A DNA stretch of 49,673 nucleotides from Hyphomicrobiales bacterium. Its GTDB lineage: Bacteria; Pseudomonadota; Alphaproteobacteria; Rhizobiales; Xanthobacteraceae. Numbering within the stretch: position 1 is the first letter of the stretch; each line of letters opens with the position of its first letter. Position numbers and translations under genes: made by a program. The notes below the pieces were generated by a model. The model ran no database searches. It was not told the DNA's origin and worked only from the letters and a program-made list of their open reading frames with translations. Below, one piece after another: positions 16,376 to 24,786 of the stretch. The DNA is taken from NCBI GenBank assembly GCA_017305455.1, contig JAFKKO010000129.1, positions 1-49,673 of the forward strand, given 5' to 3'.

Positions 16376-17580
16376 CCATCGCGTTGAAAGCAGACATCCG
16401 GCGCGACCATCCGCTGCTCGCGGAAGGCCTGATGCTGTTCTTTCCGGCTGCCGCGCTTCACGCCATGCTCTCGCCGCTGGCCTGGGTGACGTTGTTCGGT
16501 TTCTCGCTGCCGTTCACGCAGGCCATCCCGTCCACGCAATGGCATGCGCATGAGATGATCTTCGGCACCTATGGCGCGGCACTGGCGGGCTTTCTCACCT
16601 CCGCCGTCGCGGAATGGACCGACACGCCGCCGCGCAAGGGCCGCATGCTGGTCCTGCTGCTGTCGTTCTGGCTGCCGGGACGCATCATCGGCCTGCTCGG
16701 AATCGAGCCGCTGGTGGCGCTCGCCGGTCTCACCGACTTCGCCTTCCTGTCGATGCTGTTCTGGTTCGTGCTGACACCCCTGCTCGAGCGGCGCAACACA
16801 CGCCATGCATCCTTCGCGGTCTGGGCCTTCCTGTTCGCGCTGGCCGAGGCCGGGATCCGCATCGCCTGGCTGACCGGGCAGTTCGATCTCGCCGGACGAC
16901 TGCTGCAGGCATCGCTCAACGTCTTCCTGATCTTCTTCGCGCTCGCGGTCGCGCGCATCAATGTCGTGGTCATCAATCTCGCGCTCGACCCCAGCGGCAA
17001 CACCACGCCCTACCGGCCGCATCCCGGACGGCAGAACCTCGCCGCCGGCATGGTTGCCCTCTACGCCATGACGGCGCTGGCGTTTCCGCACTCGCAGGTC
17101 CCGGCCTATCTGGCGCTGGCCGCCGCGGCGGCGTTCTTCGACCGCCTCGCCGAATGGTTCATCGGCGCCGCCGTGCTGCGCACGCAGGTGCTGGCGCTCG
17201 CGGGCGCCAACGCTTTCGCCGGCGGCGGCTTCCTGCTGATCGGCCTGTCCGGGCTCGGTGCTCCGATCGCTATCGGCAGCGGCATCCACATGCTTGCTGT
17301 CGGCAGTCTCGGCCTCGCGGTGATGGCGGTCCTCGTGATCGCCGGATTGCGCCACACCGGCCGGCCGCTGGTGTTGCCGCGCGCGGCGCATGCGGCGATC
17401 GTTCTGATGGCCTGCGCCGGCCTTGTCCGCGTGCTGCCGGAACTTGGCATCGGCGGCGCGGTGACAGGTCTGCACTACGCGGCCAGCGCGCTGTTGTGGT
17501 CCGCGGCCTTCGCCGTCTGGTTCGCCGGGTTCCTGCCTTTGTTCCTGCATCCCGTACGGACCGCGGAAGGCTGCCAATAG
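16372..17580 (+). CDS. nnrS: NnrS family membrane protein (second copy), coupled to an ABC transporter
   Basis: 402 residues with about 12 membrane segments. NnrS blocks are TQWHAHEMIFGTYGAALAGF, LTSAVAEWTDTPPRKGRMLV and INVVVINLAL. The WHAHEM histidines, candidate haem/copper ligands, are present. It starts with GTG overlapping the ATPase stop codon, so its synthesis is tied to that of the transporter. It differs markedly from the copy at 8365-9558, for example in lacking the SYGFRPFF start, so these are old paralogues rather than a recent duplication. The family's reaction is unknown. Co-expression with a TonB/ABC uptake route suggests that it handles the imported metal or cofactor, or protects it from nitric oxide. 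Confidence 0.88.
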   Translation: MTIALKADIRRDHPLLAEGLMLFFPAAALHAMLSPLAWVTLFGFSLPFTQAIPSTQWHAHEMIFGTYGAALAGFLTSAVAEWTDTPPRKGRMLVLLLSFWLPGRIIGLLGIEPLVALAGLTDFAFLSMLFWFVLTPLLERRNTRHASFAVWAFLFALAEAGIRIAWLTGQFDLAGRLLQASLNVFLIFFALAVARINVVVINLALDPSGNTTPYRPHPGRQNLAAGMVALYAMTALAFPHSQVPAYLALAAAAAFFDRLAEWFIGAAVLRTQVLALAGANAFAGGGFLLIGLSGLGAPIAIGSGIHMLAVGSLGLAVMAVLVIAGLRHTGRPLVLPRAAHAAIVLMACAGLVRVLPELGIGGAVTGLHYAASALLWSAAFAVWFAGFLPLFLHPVRTAEGCQ

Positions 17581-17597
17581 CTGTCAATTCGGCCGCT

Positions 17598-17611
17598 TTG
17601 CGCTAGCGCAA
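17598..17611. promoter_or_regulatory. FixK2/FNR-type box before hemN
   Basis: TTGCGCTAGCGCAA is a perfect palindrome and an exact match to TTG[A/C]-N6-[T/G]CAA, 78 bases before the hemN ATG. FixK2 control of hemN genes is established in Bradyrhizobium, which supports the reading. Confidence 0.75.
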
Positions 17612-17689
17612 ACGGCGCCAGACCCGGACAGGCTAAGCATTTGAGTGCAGCCGCGGCTCCGCCGATGGCGTTCCGATGTTGAAAGCGCC

Positions 17690-19075
17690 ATGTCCGTAAC
17701 TCTTGACGACAAGCCGTCCCTTCTCCGCAGCGATCTCAGCGCACGCTATGGCGACGAGCGCCTGCCGCGCTACACCAGCTATCCCACCGCGCCGCATTTC
17801 TCCGATGCGGTTTCCGCGCAAACCTATCGTCAGTGGCTGCAGTCGATTGCCGAGGACCAGATCGGATCGATCTATCTGCACATGCCGTTCTGCCGCTCGA
17901 TGTGCTGGTATTGCGGTTGCCACACCACCATCACAAAAAAGGACGAGCCGATCGCCGCCTATCTCGAGGCGCTGCGCCGCGAGATCGACCTCGTGGCCGA
18001 ATGCATCGGACGTCCCCTGCCGGTCAATCACATCCATTTCGGCGGCGGCACCCCCACCATCATCTCGCCCGAGCAGTTCAGCGGCCTCATTCATCTGCTG
18101 GAGCGGCGTTTCGTGTTGCAGCCCGGCGCCGAGATTGCCGTCGAGATCGACCCGCGCACGCTGACGGCGGAAATGATCCGCGAGCTCGGCGCCAGCGGCG
18201 TAACCCGCGCCAGCCTCGGCGTGCAGAGCTTCGATCCGGTGGTGCAGCGCGCGATCAACCGCATCCAGAGCTTCGAGGAGACCGCCGCCGCGACGGACGG
18301 ACTGCGCGCCGCCGGCATCAGTGGCGTCAATTTCGACCTGATCTACGGCCTGCCGCATCAGACCGCGCAATCCTGCGTCGAGACGGTGAAGCAAGCCCTC
18401 CGGCTCGCGCCCGACCGGTTCTCGGTGTTCGGCTATGCCCATGTGCCGGCGTTCAAGAAGCATCAGCGCAAGATCGACGAGGAGGTGCTGCCCGACGGCT
18501 CCGGCCGGCATCAGCAGGTCGAGGCGATCAATCGCGCGTTGATCGATGCCGGCTATCGACAGATCGGACTCGATCATTTCGCCCGTGCCGACGACAGCCT
18601 CGCCAAAGCGCAAGCCGACGGCAAATTGCATCGCAATTTTCAGGGCTACACCACCGATGCCAGCGATACGCTGATCGGCGTCGGCGCCAGCGCGATCGGC
18701 CGCCTCAACCAGGGCTATGTCCAGAACGAGATCGCGATCCGGTCCTACTGCACCCAGATCGGCGACAACGAGCTTGCGACGCGCAAGGGCTATATCCTCA
18801 CTGCCGACGACCGCCTGCGGGCCGATATCATCGAGCGGCTGATGTGCGATCTTGGTGTCGATCTGGCTACGGTCGGCGCGCTCCACCGGGCCTCGCCGGA
18901 GCAATTGCTGGGGCAGGCCGCGCGGCTGCGGCCACTGATCGACGACGGGATTGTTAGCGTCACAGGGTCACGGATCGCCATCGCTGACAATGCCCGGCAT
19001 CTGGTGCGCAGCGTCGCCGCTGCATTCGACGCCTATATCGGCACTTCAGGCCGCACGCACAGCCGCGCCGTCTAG
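17690..19075 (+). CDS. hemN: Oxygen-independent coproporphyrinogen III dehydrogenase
   Basis: 461 residues of the radical-SAM enzyme that converts coproporphyrinogen III to protoporphyrinogen IX without O2, in the cytoplasm. The SAM-cluster motif is C68-x3-C72-x2-C75 in HMPFCRSMCWYCGC. The HemN-type extra elements PRYTSYPTAPHF, HFGGGTPTIISP, LGVQSFDP and IYGLPHQT follow, and the length matches HemN rather than the shorter HemW (about 380). The ATG at 17690 precedes the conserved N-terminus by the usual distance. An exact FixK2-type box lies upstream, so it should be induced when oxygen is low. It fits with the neighbouring ubiTUV genes, which do for ubiquinone what HemN does for haem. Confidence 0.95.
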   Translation: MSVTLDDKPSLLRSDLSARYGDERLPRYTSYPTAPHFSDAVSAQTYRQWLQSIAEDQIGSIYLHMPFCRSMCWYCGCHTTITKKDEPIAAYLEALRREIDLVAECIGRPLPVNHIHFGGGTPTIISPEQFSGLIHLLERRFVLQPGAEIAVEIDPRTLTAEMIRELGASGVTRASLGVQSFDPVVQRAINRIQSFEETAAATDGLRAAGISGVNFDLIYGLPHQTAQSCVETVKQALRLAPDRFSVFGYAHVPAFKKHQRKIDEEVLPDGSGRHQQVEAINRALIDAGYRQIGLDHFARADDSLAKAQADGKLHRNFQGYTTDASDTLIGVGASAIGRLNQGYVQNEIAIRSYCTQIGDNELATRKGYILTADDRLRADIIERLMCDLGVDLATVGALHRASPEQLLGQAARLRPLIDDGIVSVTGSRIAIADNARHLVRSVAAAFDAYIGTSGRTHSRAV

Positions 19076-19077
19076 AG

Positions 19078-19171
19078 TCCCGCTTTGATGGAATCAAAGT
19101 GCGACTCCAGCTTGTTGTTTCGGCGCGTTTTCTTCACGCGAACCGGTTTCCACTTCGCTTGAAAACGCTCT
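19078..19171. repeat. Dispersed intergenic palindromic repeat of the Nitrobacteraceae type
   Basis: The stretch contains CGCGTTTTCTTCACGCG (with small self-complementary arms), then AACCGGTTTCCACTTCGC and GAAAACGCTCTAG. I recognise this combination as a widely scattered intergenic element in Bradyrhizobium and its relatives. It lies between the convergent ends of hemN and the gene at 19170 and may also serve as a terminator. Confidence 0.55.
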
Positions 19172-19580
19172 AGGCGCGGCGGCCAAGCTCTACCGGCGGA
19201 TTCTCGAGCGGCGCGGCGCTGGCAGCGCTCGCCGGCTTCGGCGGATCAAGCTCGCGCAGCGCCGCCGCGGCGATCTGCGCCGAATGTCCGATTTCGTCGA
19301 ACAGCAGCGACATCTCGACGAACACTGAGCGGTCGCGTTCGTTTTCCGTGATCTGGTTGAGTTCGGAGAGCAGCATCAGAATGGCGGCGATGCGCTCCTT
19401 GTGATCGCGCGCCATGGTCAGGGATCGCCGCGACAACCGCTTTTCTTCCAGATCGGAGAACCGATCCAGCGCGTTGCTCAAGAGATCGCGGCAGCGGCAA
19501 TCGAGATCGGCCCGCGTCAGCACCGCCTCAAGGCGGGCAATCAGATCGAGCGTTTCACTGGTTCTGGTCTGTTCGGACAT
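19170..19580 (-). CDS. Conserved-looking hypothetical protein, last gene of the ubiTUV operon
   Basis: 136 residues, mostly helical, with no signal peptide or membrane segment. Visible features are a CRC motif (DLDCRCRDLL) near residue 28, a charged helix (RFSDLEEKRLSRRSLTMARD) and a Pro/Ala-rich tail. I do not recognise the family. A GAGGAAA ribosome-binding site lies just before the ATG, and it follows ubiV by 42 bases on the same strand, so it is probably transcribed with ubiT-ubiU-ubiV under the FixK2-type box at 22168. A role in anaerobic respiration or quinone synthesis is only inferred from this position. Confidence 0.65.
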   Translation of the reverse strand: MSEQTRTSETLDLIARLEAVLTRADLDCRCRDLLSNALDRFSDLEEKRLSRRSLTMARDHKERIAAILMLLSELNQITENERDRSVFVEMSLLFDEIGHSAQIAAAALRELDPPKPASAASAAPLENPPVELGRRA

Positions 19581-19622
19581 GACCGTTTCCTCTCGCAGAA
19601 GAATGACGTCTTTCAGATTGCA

Positions 19623-20597
19623 CTACTGCGTCTTCTCGATATCCGGCCGGAAGGCGCGGCCCGCTACATAGGCGGCGCCCGGCTCCCCGTGCACGAAGCC
19701 GTTTGCGAACGGGACATCCGGATAGATTCGGGCCAGGCGGTGGGTCGCCTCGTCAGGCTCCAGCCTGCCATCCAGCACCTCGCGGAACAAATTCGCGACG
19801 GCGACCATGTCGCATTGCTGTGGCGACAGGCGCAGCGCGCCGACGCCCGCCGCCACAAGATCGGATGCATCGGTCAGCAGGTTGGCACAGGCATGCGACA
19901 TGGTCTGCACGCCGTTCATCGCCAGAAACGCCTCGCCGTCGAGCGTGCGCACCGGCAGCCCGTCGGGGTCTTTCTCGCAGACGAAGCGGCAATTGTCCTT
20001 CGACAGCTTGTGCAAGCGGGCGTGATAGCAGCGCGCGGAAATCGCCAACGGCATCCGGCCGAACGCGAACACCTCGGTCACGATGTCGGGCAGCGCCGAG
20101 GCGATGGTCTTGATCGAGGCCAGCGGCAATTCCGGCGGCAGGCAGATGCGCTGCGCGCCGCGATCGGCGAAATAGGCCGCTGTGGTCTCGTTATAGATGT
20201 TCACGAACGGGCCGATCGCATGCGGCCGCCCAAGCAGCGCGCTCATGCAGGACAGATCATTCGCCTCCATCAGAAAATCGGTGTTGTCCGCCAGCTCCGC
20301 CATCTGGCGGCGCTCGCGCCGCAACGACACCAGAATGAGCGAGCCGAGCAGGACCTGCTTGCCGCCAGCGGCGAGGCGCTCGATCACGTCGGGAATATAT
20401 TTCTCGAAGAACGGCGTGCGCTTCGAGCACACCACCTCGCCGACCACGACCACGTCGAGCGGCGCTTCATCGGCGATACGGAAATAGAAGTCCCGCCATT
20501 CTTCCGGCTGCCAGTTGTAGAGCACCGGCCCGAGCGTAAGTTGGGTCCGTGGCCGCCGCGCGTCAAAGGACTGATCGATGGAAAGCGTCATGGTCAT
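19623..20597 (-). CDS. ubiV: Ubiquinone biosynthesis protein UbiV (O2-independent hydroxylation)
   Basis: 324 residues of peptidase family U32. UbiV forms a heterodimer with UbiU that hydroxylates the ubiquinone ring without O2. The four 4Fe-4S cysteines are present: C57 (EVVCSKR), C190 (ARCYHA), C203 and C207 (KDNCRFVCEKDPDG). The last three have the same spacing as in E. coli UbiV (13 and 4 residues). The start ATG overlaps the ubiU stop codon (ATGA), so the two are translationally coupled. It belongs to the ubiT-ubiU-ubiV operon controlled from the FixK2-type box at 22168-22181. Confidence 0.95.
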   Translation of the reverse strand: MTMTLSIDQSFDARRPRTQLTLGPVLYNWQPEEWRDFYFRIADEAPLDVVVVGEVVCSKRTPFFEKYIPDVIERLAAGGKQVLLGSLILVSLRRERRQMAELADNTDFLMEANDLSCMSALLGRPHAIGPFVNIYNETTAAYFADRGAQRICLPPELPLASIKTIASALPDIVTEVFAFGRMPLAISARCYHARLHKLSKDNCRFVCEKDPDGLPVRTLDGEAFLAMNGVQTMSHACANLLTDASDLVAAGVGALRLSPQQCDMVAVANLFREVLDGRLEPDEATHRLARIYPDVPFANGFVHGEPGAAYVAGRAFRPDIEKTQ

Positions 20598-21583
20598 CGC
20601 CAGGTCTTTCGATAGGCTCCGACCGTGCTGGCCTGCCCCTCGGTGAGAGTAGCGAGTTCCGCGGCCGGAGCGGGGCTATTGCTGTTGCTGTTGCTGTCCA
20701 GCGCAGACAGGGTCTGGCGGAAACTGCGCACCACGCGCTCGATATAGGCGCGGCCGCGCTGCCGTCCCTCGATCTTCAAGGCGGTGACGCCGGCCTTGCG
20801 CAGATCGGGCAGCATCGTGGTGGCATCGAGACTGACCGGATCCTCGAACAAATAGCCCGCGCCATGGTCGGTCTGAAACCGGCCCTTGCACAAGGTCGGA
20901 TAACCGGCCGGTTCGCCGCGCGCGAATTTGTTGATGGTGAAATCGCCAAGCCGCGAGATCATCTCGCCGCCTTTTTCGACATAACGCACGTCGCTCGCCG
21001 GCGAGCAGACGCCCTGCATATTGGGTGATTTGCCGGTGGCATAAGAAGACAGTGAACAGCGCCCCTCTTCCATCACGCAGAGCCCGCCGAACACGAACAC
21101 CTCGGTCTCGCAATCGACCTCGCGGATGATCGCGGCGATCTCCGGCACGCTCAGCACGCGCGGCAGAACCACGCGCCGGGCGCCGAACGCCCTGACATAG
21201 AAATTGATCGCATCGGGATTGGCCGCCCCCGCCTGCACCGAGACATGCAGCCGCTGATCGGGATGGCGCTGCGCCGCATAGTCGAGCACGCCGGCATCGG
21301 CGATGATCAGCGCGTCGGCGCCCGCCGCCGCCGCGTCGTCCACGCCGCGCTGCCAGACCTCGAACGCGCCGGCCCTCGCAAAAGTATTGAGCGCGACCAG
21401 CACCTTGACGCCACGTTTGTGGGCGTAGGCGATGCCGGCGGCAAGCTCCTCGCGACTGAAATTCAGCCCCGGAAAATTGCGCGCGTTGGTCTCGTCGCGG
21501 AAGCCGCAGTAAACCGCATCGGCGCCGGCATCGACGGCGGCCTGCAACGCAGCCGGCGTGCCGGCGGGGCAAATCAGTTCCAT
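20594..21583 (-). CDS. ubiU: Ubiquinone biosynthesis protein UbiU (O2-independent hydroxylation)
   Basis: 329 residues of family U32, partner of UbiV. It begins MELICPAGTPAALQAAVDAG with ADAVYCGF, the U32 signature. The four iron-sulfur cysteines fall at C169, C176, C193 and C232 (GGLCVMEEGRCSLSS, GVCSP, TLCKG), the same positions as in E. coli UbiU. The start at 21583 overlaps the end of ubiT by 10 bases. Near the C-terminus a six-base unit repeated three times encodes alternating Ser-Asn; length changes there would stay in frame. Its function is to make ubiquinone when O2 is unavailable for UbiI/UbiH/UbiF-type monooxygenases. Confidence 0.95.
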   Translation of the reverse strand: MELICPAGTPAALQAAVDAGADAVYCGFRDETNARNFPGLNFSREELAAGIAYAHKRGVKVLVALNTFARAGAFEVWQRGVDDAAAAGADALIIADAGVLDYAAQRHPDQRLHVSVQAGAANPDAINFYVRAFGARRVVLPRVLSVPEIAAIIREVDCETEVFVFGGLCVMEEGRCSLSSYATGKSPNMQGVCSPASDVRYVEKGGEMISRLGDFTINKFARGEPAGYPTLCKGRFQTDHGAGYLFEDPVSLDATTMLPDLRKAGVTALKIEGRQRGRAYIERVVRSFRQTLSALDSNSNSNSPAPAAELATLTEGQASTVGAYRKTWR

Positions 21584-22122
21584 GATCCACGCTCCCGCGC
21601 AGGATCGGGCGAGGGTCGCGCCGATCCGTGGATGAGATCGCGCAGAACGCGCTGCGCCATTGGCGACAGCGGGCCGAGCCAGGCCGCCGCTTCGGCGATG
21701 ATGTCGATGCGGCTGTCGTCGATGGCGTTGCGCAGCGCCAGAGCCGCCTCCATGTCGCCTTCGATCTGGATCTCGCGCGAGAAGAACAGCGCGTCGCCAT
21801 CGCTCGTGCCGTCGGCGAGGCTGATCAACGCCGCGAACGGCCCCGCGATCCGCACATCGGTGTCCGGCAGCGAGCGCACGGCAAACACGCGCGGATTGAG
21901 CCGGCGCGGTTCCAGCACGAAGGCAAACGGCAGATCGGTCGGCACCAGAGCGAAGGTCTTGTCGCAATAGCTGCCGAGCCGGTCGAAAATCTGCGGATGC
22001 CGGTTGCGGATCTCGCGCAGGCAGATCGCGAGCAGGATCTGCAGCGGCAATAGCGGCAGCACGCGGCCCGCCACGGCGAGCGCGATCGGCATCTTCGATA
22101 CGGTCGCACCGGACACGGACAT
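21574..22122 (-). CDS. ubiT: Ubiquinone biosynthesis accessory factor UbiT (SCP2 domain)
   Basis: 182 residues with an SCP2 sterol-carrier-type lipid-binding domain. An N-terminal hydrophobic stretch (PIALAVAGRVLPLLPLQILL) precedes it, and the domain body includes GSYCDKTFALVPTDLPFAFV and GDALFFSREIQIEGDMEAAL. UbiT is the lipid-binding factor of the O2-independent ubiquinone route. The ATG at 22122 has GAGGG 8 bases upstream. It is the first gene of ubiT-ubiU-ubiV and diverges from ubiD, with an exact FixK2-type box in the 105-base gap. Confidence 0.93.
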   Translation of the reverse strand: MSVSGATVSKMPIALAVAGRVLPLLPLQILLAICLREIRNRHPQIFDRLGSYCDKTFALVPTDLPFAFVLEPRRLNPRVFAVRSLPDTDVRIAGPFAALISLADGTSDGDALFFSREIQIEGDMEAALALRNAIDDSRIDIIAEAAAWLGPLSPMAQRVLRDLIHGSARPSPDPARERGSWN

Positions 22123-22167
22123 CAAAACCCTCGTCCGGCGTTGATAGCACCCTACCCGCTTGCCTGT

Positions 22168-22181
22168 TTGCTCCGGAGCAA
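22168..22181. promoter_or_regulatory. FixK2/FNR-type box between ubiT and ubiD
   Basis: TTGCTCCGGAGCAA is a perfect palindrome and exact match to TTG[A/C]-N6-[T/G]CAA, centred about 53 bases before ubiT and about 53 bases before ubiD. It could activate both. Anaerobic control of ubiT/ubiUV by FNR is established in E. coli. Confidence 0.75.
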
Positions 22182-22227
22182 AGAAGGCACCGCTCCGTTC
22201 TCCATGATGCAGTGTAAGGAGTTTGCC

Positions 22228-23766
22228 GTGCTGCGTCGCGATCGACCGTCTTTTGCCGATTTGCGCGGCTTCCTGGCTTATCTGGAACGCGAGGGCCGCC
22301 TCGTCCGCATCCATGAGCCGGTCTCGGTCGTCCATGAAATAACCGAAATTCACCACCGCGTGCTGCAGGCGGAAGGCCCCGCACTGCTGTTCGAGAATCC
22401 GATCAAGGCTGACGGCCAGCGGGCGGACATACCGATGCTGGTCAACCTGTTCGGCACCAGCGAGCGGGTGGCCTGGGGCTTCGGGGTCGATCCGGAACGG
22501 CTGCCGATGCTGGGCGAGGCGCTCGCGGAACTGAGCGAGCCGCGGCCGCCGCGCGGCTTCAGCGAGGCGGTGACCAAGCTGCCGCTGGCCCGCGCCGTAC
22601 TGGCGATGCGCCCGCGGCAGGTCAGCCGGCCGCCGGTTCAGGACATCATATGGCAGGACGACGCGATCGATCTGGCGCGGCTGCCGGTGCAGGTCTGCTG
22701 GCCAGGCGAGCCGGGACCGCTGATCACCTGGCCGATGGTGATCACCAAAGGGCCGGATGATGTCGATGGCAATGACGTCAATGTCGGCATCTACCGCATG
22801 CAGGTGCTCGGCCGCGATCGCGCCATCATGCGCTGGCTGGCTCATCGCGGTGGCGCGCGGCATCATCATCAATGGCGCGAGCGCGGGCTCGATATGCCGG
22901 TGGCCATCGCCATCGGCGCCGATCCGGCCACCACGCTTGCCGCGGTGCTGCCGCTGCCGGAGACCATCTCGGAATTTCGTTTCGCCGGCCTGTTGCGTGG
23001 CGCGCGGCTGCCGCTCGCCCCTTGCGTCAGCGTGCCACTGGCCGTTCCCGCCGAGGCGGAGATCGTGATCGAGGGCATGGTCTCGGCGCGGGAGGTCGCG
23101 CCGGAAGGACCGTTCGGCGATCACACCGGCTATTATAATGCCGTGGACGATTTTCCAGTGATGCGCGTCACCGCGATCACGATGCGCCGGCAGCCGATCT
23201 ATCTGTCCACCTTCACCGGACGGCCACCGGACGAGCCGTCGCGGATCGGCGAGGCCCTCAACGAATTGTTCGTGCCGCTCCTCAAGAAAAGAGTGCCGGA
23301 AATCGTCGATGTCTGGCTGCCGCCGGAAGCGTGTTCCTACCGCATCGCGGTCGCATCCATCTCCAAGCGTTATCCGGGACAGGCGCGGCGCGTCATGCTG
23401 GCGCTGTGGTCGCTGCTGCCGCAACTGACCTACACAAAATTCCTGATCATCGTCGATCCGGACATCGATATCCGCAACTGGGCCGACGTGATGTGGGCGG
23501 TCTCGACCCGCGCCGATCCCTCGCGCGATCTGGTCACGCTGAACGACACCCCGATCGACTATCTCGACTTCGCTTCGCCCAAGCCCGGGCTTGGCGGCAA
23601 GCTCGGCATCGACGCCACCACCAAGGTCGGCGCGGAGACGGAGCGCGAATGGGGCCGGGTGCTGGCGATGGACGAGGCCGTGATCGCCCGCGTCAATCAA
23701 TTATGGGACAAGCTCGGGCTTTCGCGCGACGAGACGGTCGCCCCGGCAAGGCGCGCCTCACGCTGA
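22228..23766 (+). CDS. ubiD: 4-hydroxy-3-polyprenylbenzoate decarboxylase (prenylated-FMN dependent)
   Basis: 512 residues closely following UbiD, which removes the carboxyl group of 4-hydroxy-3-polyprenylbenzoate using prenylated FMN. Blocks are FADLRGFLAYLEREGRLVRI, GPALLFENP, NLFGTSERVAWGFG, LITWPMVITKGP, NVGIYRMQVLG, RWLAHRGGA, the catalytic EGPFGDHTGYYN and TPIDYLDFASP. The GTG at 22228 is chosen because TAAGGAG lies 6 bases upstream and the family N-terminus begins there; ATGs at 22204 and 22207 are in frame but have no ribosome-binding site. It overlaps the end of thiO by nine bases tail to tail. Pairing with ubiTUV supports ubiquinone rather than aromatic-acid metabolism. Confidence 0.94.
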   Translation: MLRRDRPSFADLRGFLAYLEREGRLVRIHEPVSVVHEITEIHHRVLQAEGPALLFENPIKADGQRADIPMLVNLFGTSERVAWGFGVDPERLPMLGEALAELSEPRPPRGFSEAVTKLPLARAVLAMRPRQVSRPPVQDIIWQDDAIDLARLPVQVCWPGEPGPLITWPMVITKGPDDVDGNDVNVGIYRMQVLGRDRAIMRWLAHRGGARHHHQWRERGLDMPVAIAIGADPATTLAAVLPLPETISEFRFAGLLRGARLPLAPCVSVPLAVPAEAEIVIEGMVSAREVAPEGPFGDHTGYYNAVDDFPVMRVTAITMRRQPIYLSTFTGRPPDEPSRIGEALNELFVPLLKKRVPEIVDVWLPPEACSYRIAVASISKRYPGQARRVMLALWSLLPQLTYTKFLIIVDPDIDIRNWADVMWAVSTRADPSRDLVTLNDTPIDYLDFASPKPGLGGKLGIDATTKVGAETEREWGRVLAMDEAVIARVNQLWDKLGLSRDETVAPARRASR

Positions 23767-24786
23767 GCGCATCACCTCGTTATGCATGAAGCCGCGCTGG
23801 GCATAGGCCAGCGTCATTTCGGCCAGCGCCGGGGCGAGCAGGAAGCCGTGGCGATAAAGCCCGTTGATCGAGATCTTCTGCCGGCTGACCACGATCCGCG
23901 GCAGATTGTCGGGAAACGCCGGGCGCAGTCCCGCGCCGATCTCGACGATCCGCGCCTCGCCGAATGCCGGATGCACCGTATACGCCGCGCTCAACAATTC
24001 CAGCGCCGAGCGGACGCTGACGCCGGTGTCCTCGCTTTCGATGCTGGTCGCGCCGATCATGAACAGGTTGTCCTCGCGCGGGATCACATAGATCGGCCAG
24101 CGTGGATGGATCAGCCGCACCGGACGCGCAAACTCCACCTCCGCCGTCTCGACGATCACCATCTCGCCCTTGACACCGCGCAGTTCGGGATGCTGGTCGC
24201 GCGCGCCAAGCCCGCGGCAATCGATCACGATCCGGTCCGGCTGTTGCGCCAGAATCTCCAGATCGCATTCGGATTCAAACCGGATGATGCCGCCCGCGGC
24301 GCGCAGCTGCTCATGGAGCAGCGGCAGCACCCGACGCGGCTCGACATGCCCCTCGCCGGCGAAGAACAGTCCTTCGCGGAATTGCCCCTCCAGCGCGGGC
24401 TCGAGTTCGGCAATGCCTTGCGCATCGAGCCGCCGATGGTCGGTCGTCATGCGGGCAAAGCGCTCGAAATCGGCGCGGTCGCGGGCATGCGCCACCACCA
24501 GCGAGCCGTTGAACGGCGTTTCGGGCAGATAGGTCCGCCACAAATCGAGCGCGCGATGGCCGAGATGGGTGATCAGCGGTTCGGCGGCTTCGGCTTCGCA
24601 CCACGGCGCCAGCATACCGCCGGCCCAGTGGCTGGTCGCCTGCGTCATCTCCGCGGTGTCGCGCTCCAGCAAAGTGACCCGGTAGCCGGCACGCGCGAAC
24701 AGCAACGCTTGCCAGCTACCGGCCACCCCTGCCCCGATGACCACAACGGACGTCTCTCCCCTCGGGGCAATCGACTCCTGATACAT
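23758..24786 (-). CDS. thiO: Glycine oxidase ThiO (FAD-dependent), thiamine thiazole synthesis
   Basis: 342 residues of the D-amino-acid-oxidase superfamily. The FAD-binding GxGxxG reads VVVIGAGVAGSWQALLFARA near residue 14. WAGGMLAPWCEAE, a ThiO hallmark, follows, with IPREDNLFMIGATS and GLRPAFPDNLP towards the C-terminus. ThiO oxidises glycine to the imine needed for the thiazole ring of thiamine, using O2. A TPP riboswitch directly before the gene confirms the pathway. The ATG at 24786 abuts the riboswitch, whose conserved GAAGGGA also forms the ribosome-binding site. A GTG 14 codons inside is an alternative start. thiS, thiG, thiE and thiC are not beside it, which is unusual. Confidence 0.9.
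   Translation of the reverse strand: MYQESIAPRGETSVVVIGAGVAGSWQALLFARAGYRVTLLERDTAEMTQATSHWAGGMLAPWCEAEAAEPLITHLGHRALDLWRTYLPETPFNGSLVVAHARDRADFERFARMTTDHRRLDAQGIAELEPALEGQFREGLFFAGEGHVEPRRVLPLLHEQLRAAGGIIRFESECDLEILAQQPDRIVIDCRGLGARDQHPELRGVKGEMVIVETAEVEFARPVRLIHPRWPIYVIPREDNLFMIGATSIESEDTGVSVRSALELLSAAYTVHPAFGEARIVEIGAGLRPAFPDNLPRIVVSRQKISINGLYRHGFLLAPALAEMTLAYAQRGFMHNEVMRSA

Noticed and set aside
21574-23700. A 708-codon open frame on the minus strand opposite ubiD
   Set aside because: Only its last part (from 22122) is real, as ubiT. The rest is antisense to ubiD, with no recognisable domain; long antisense frames are expected at this GC content.
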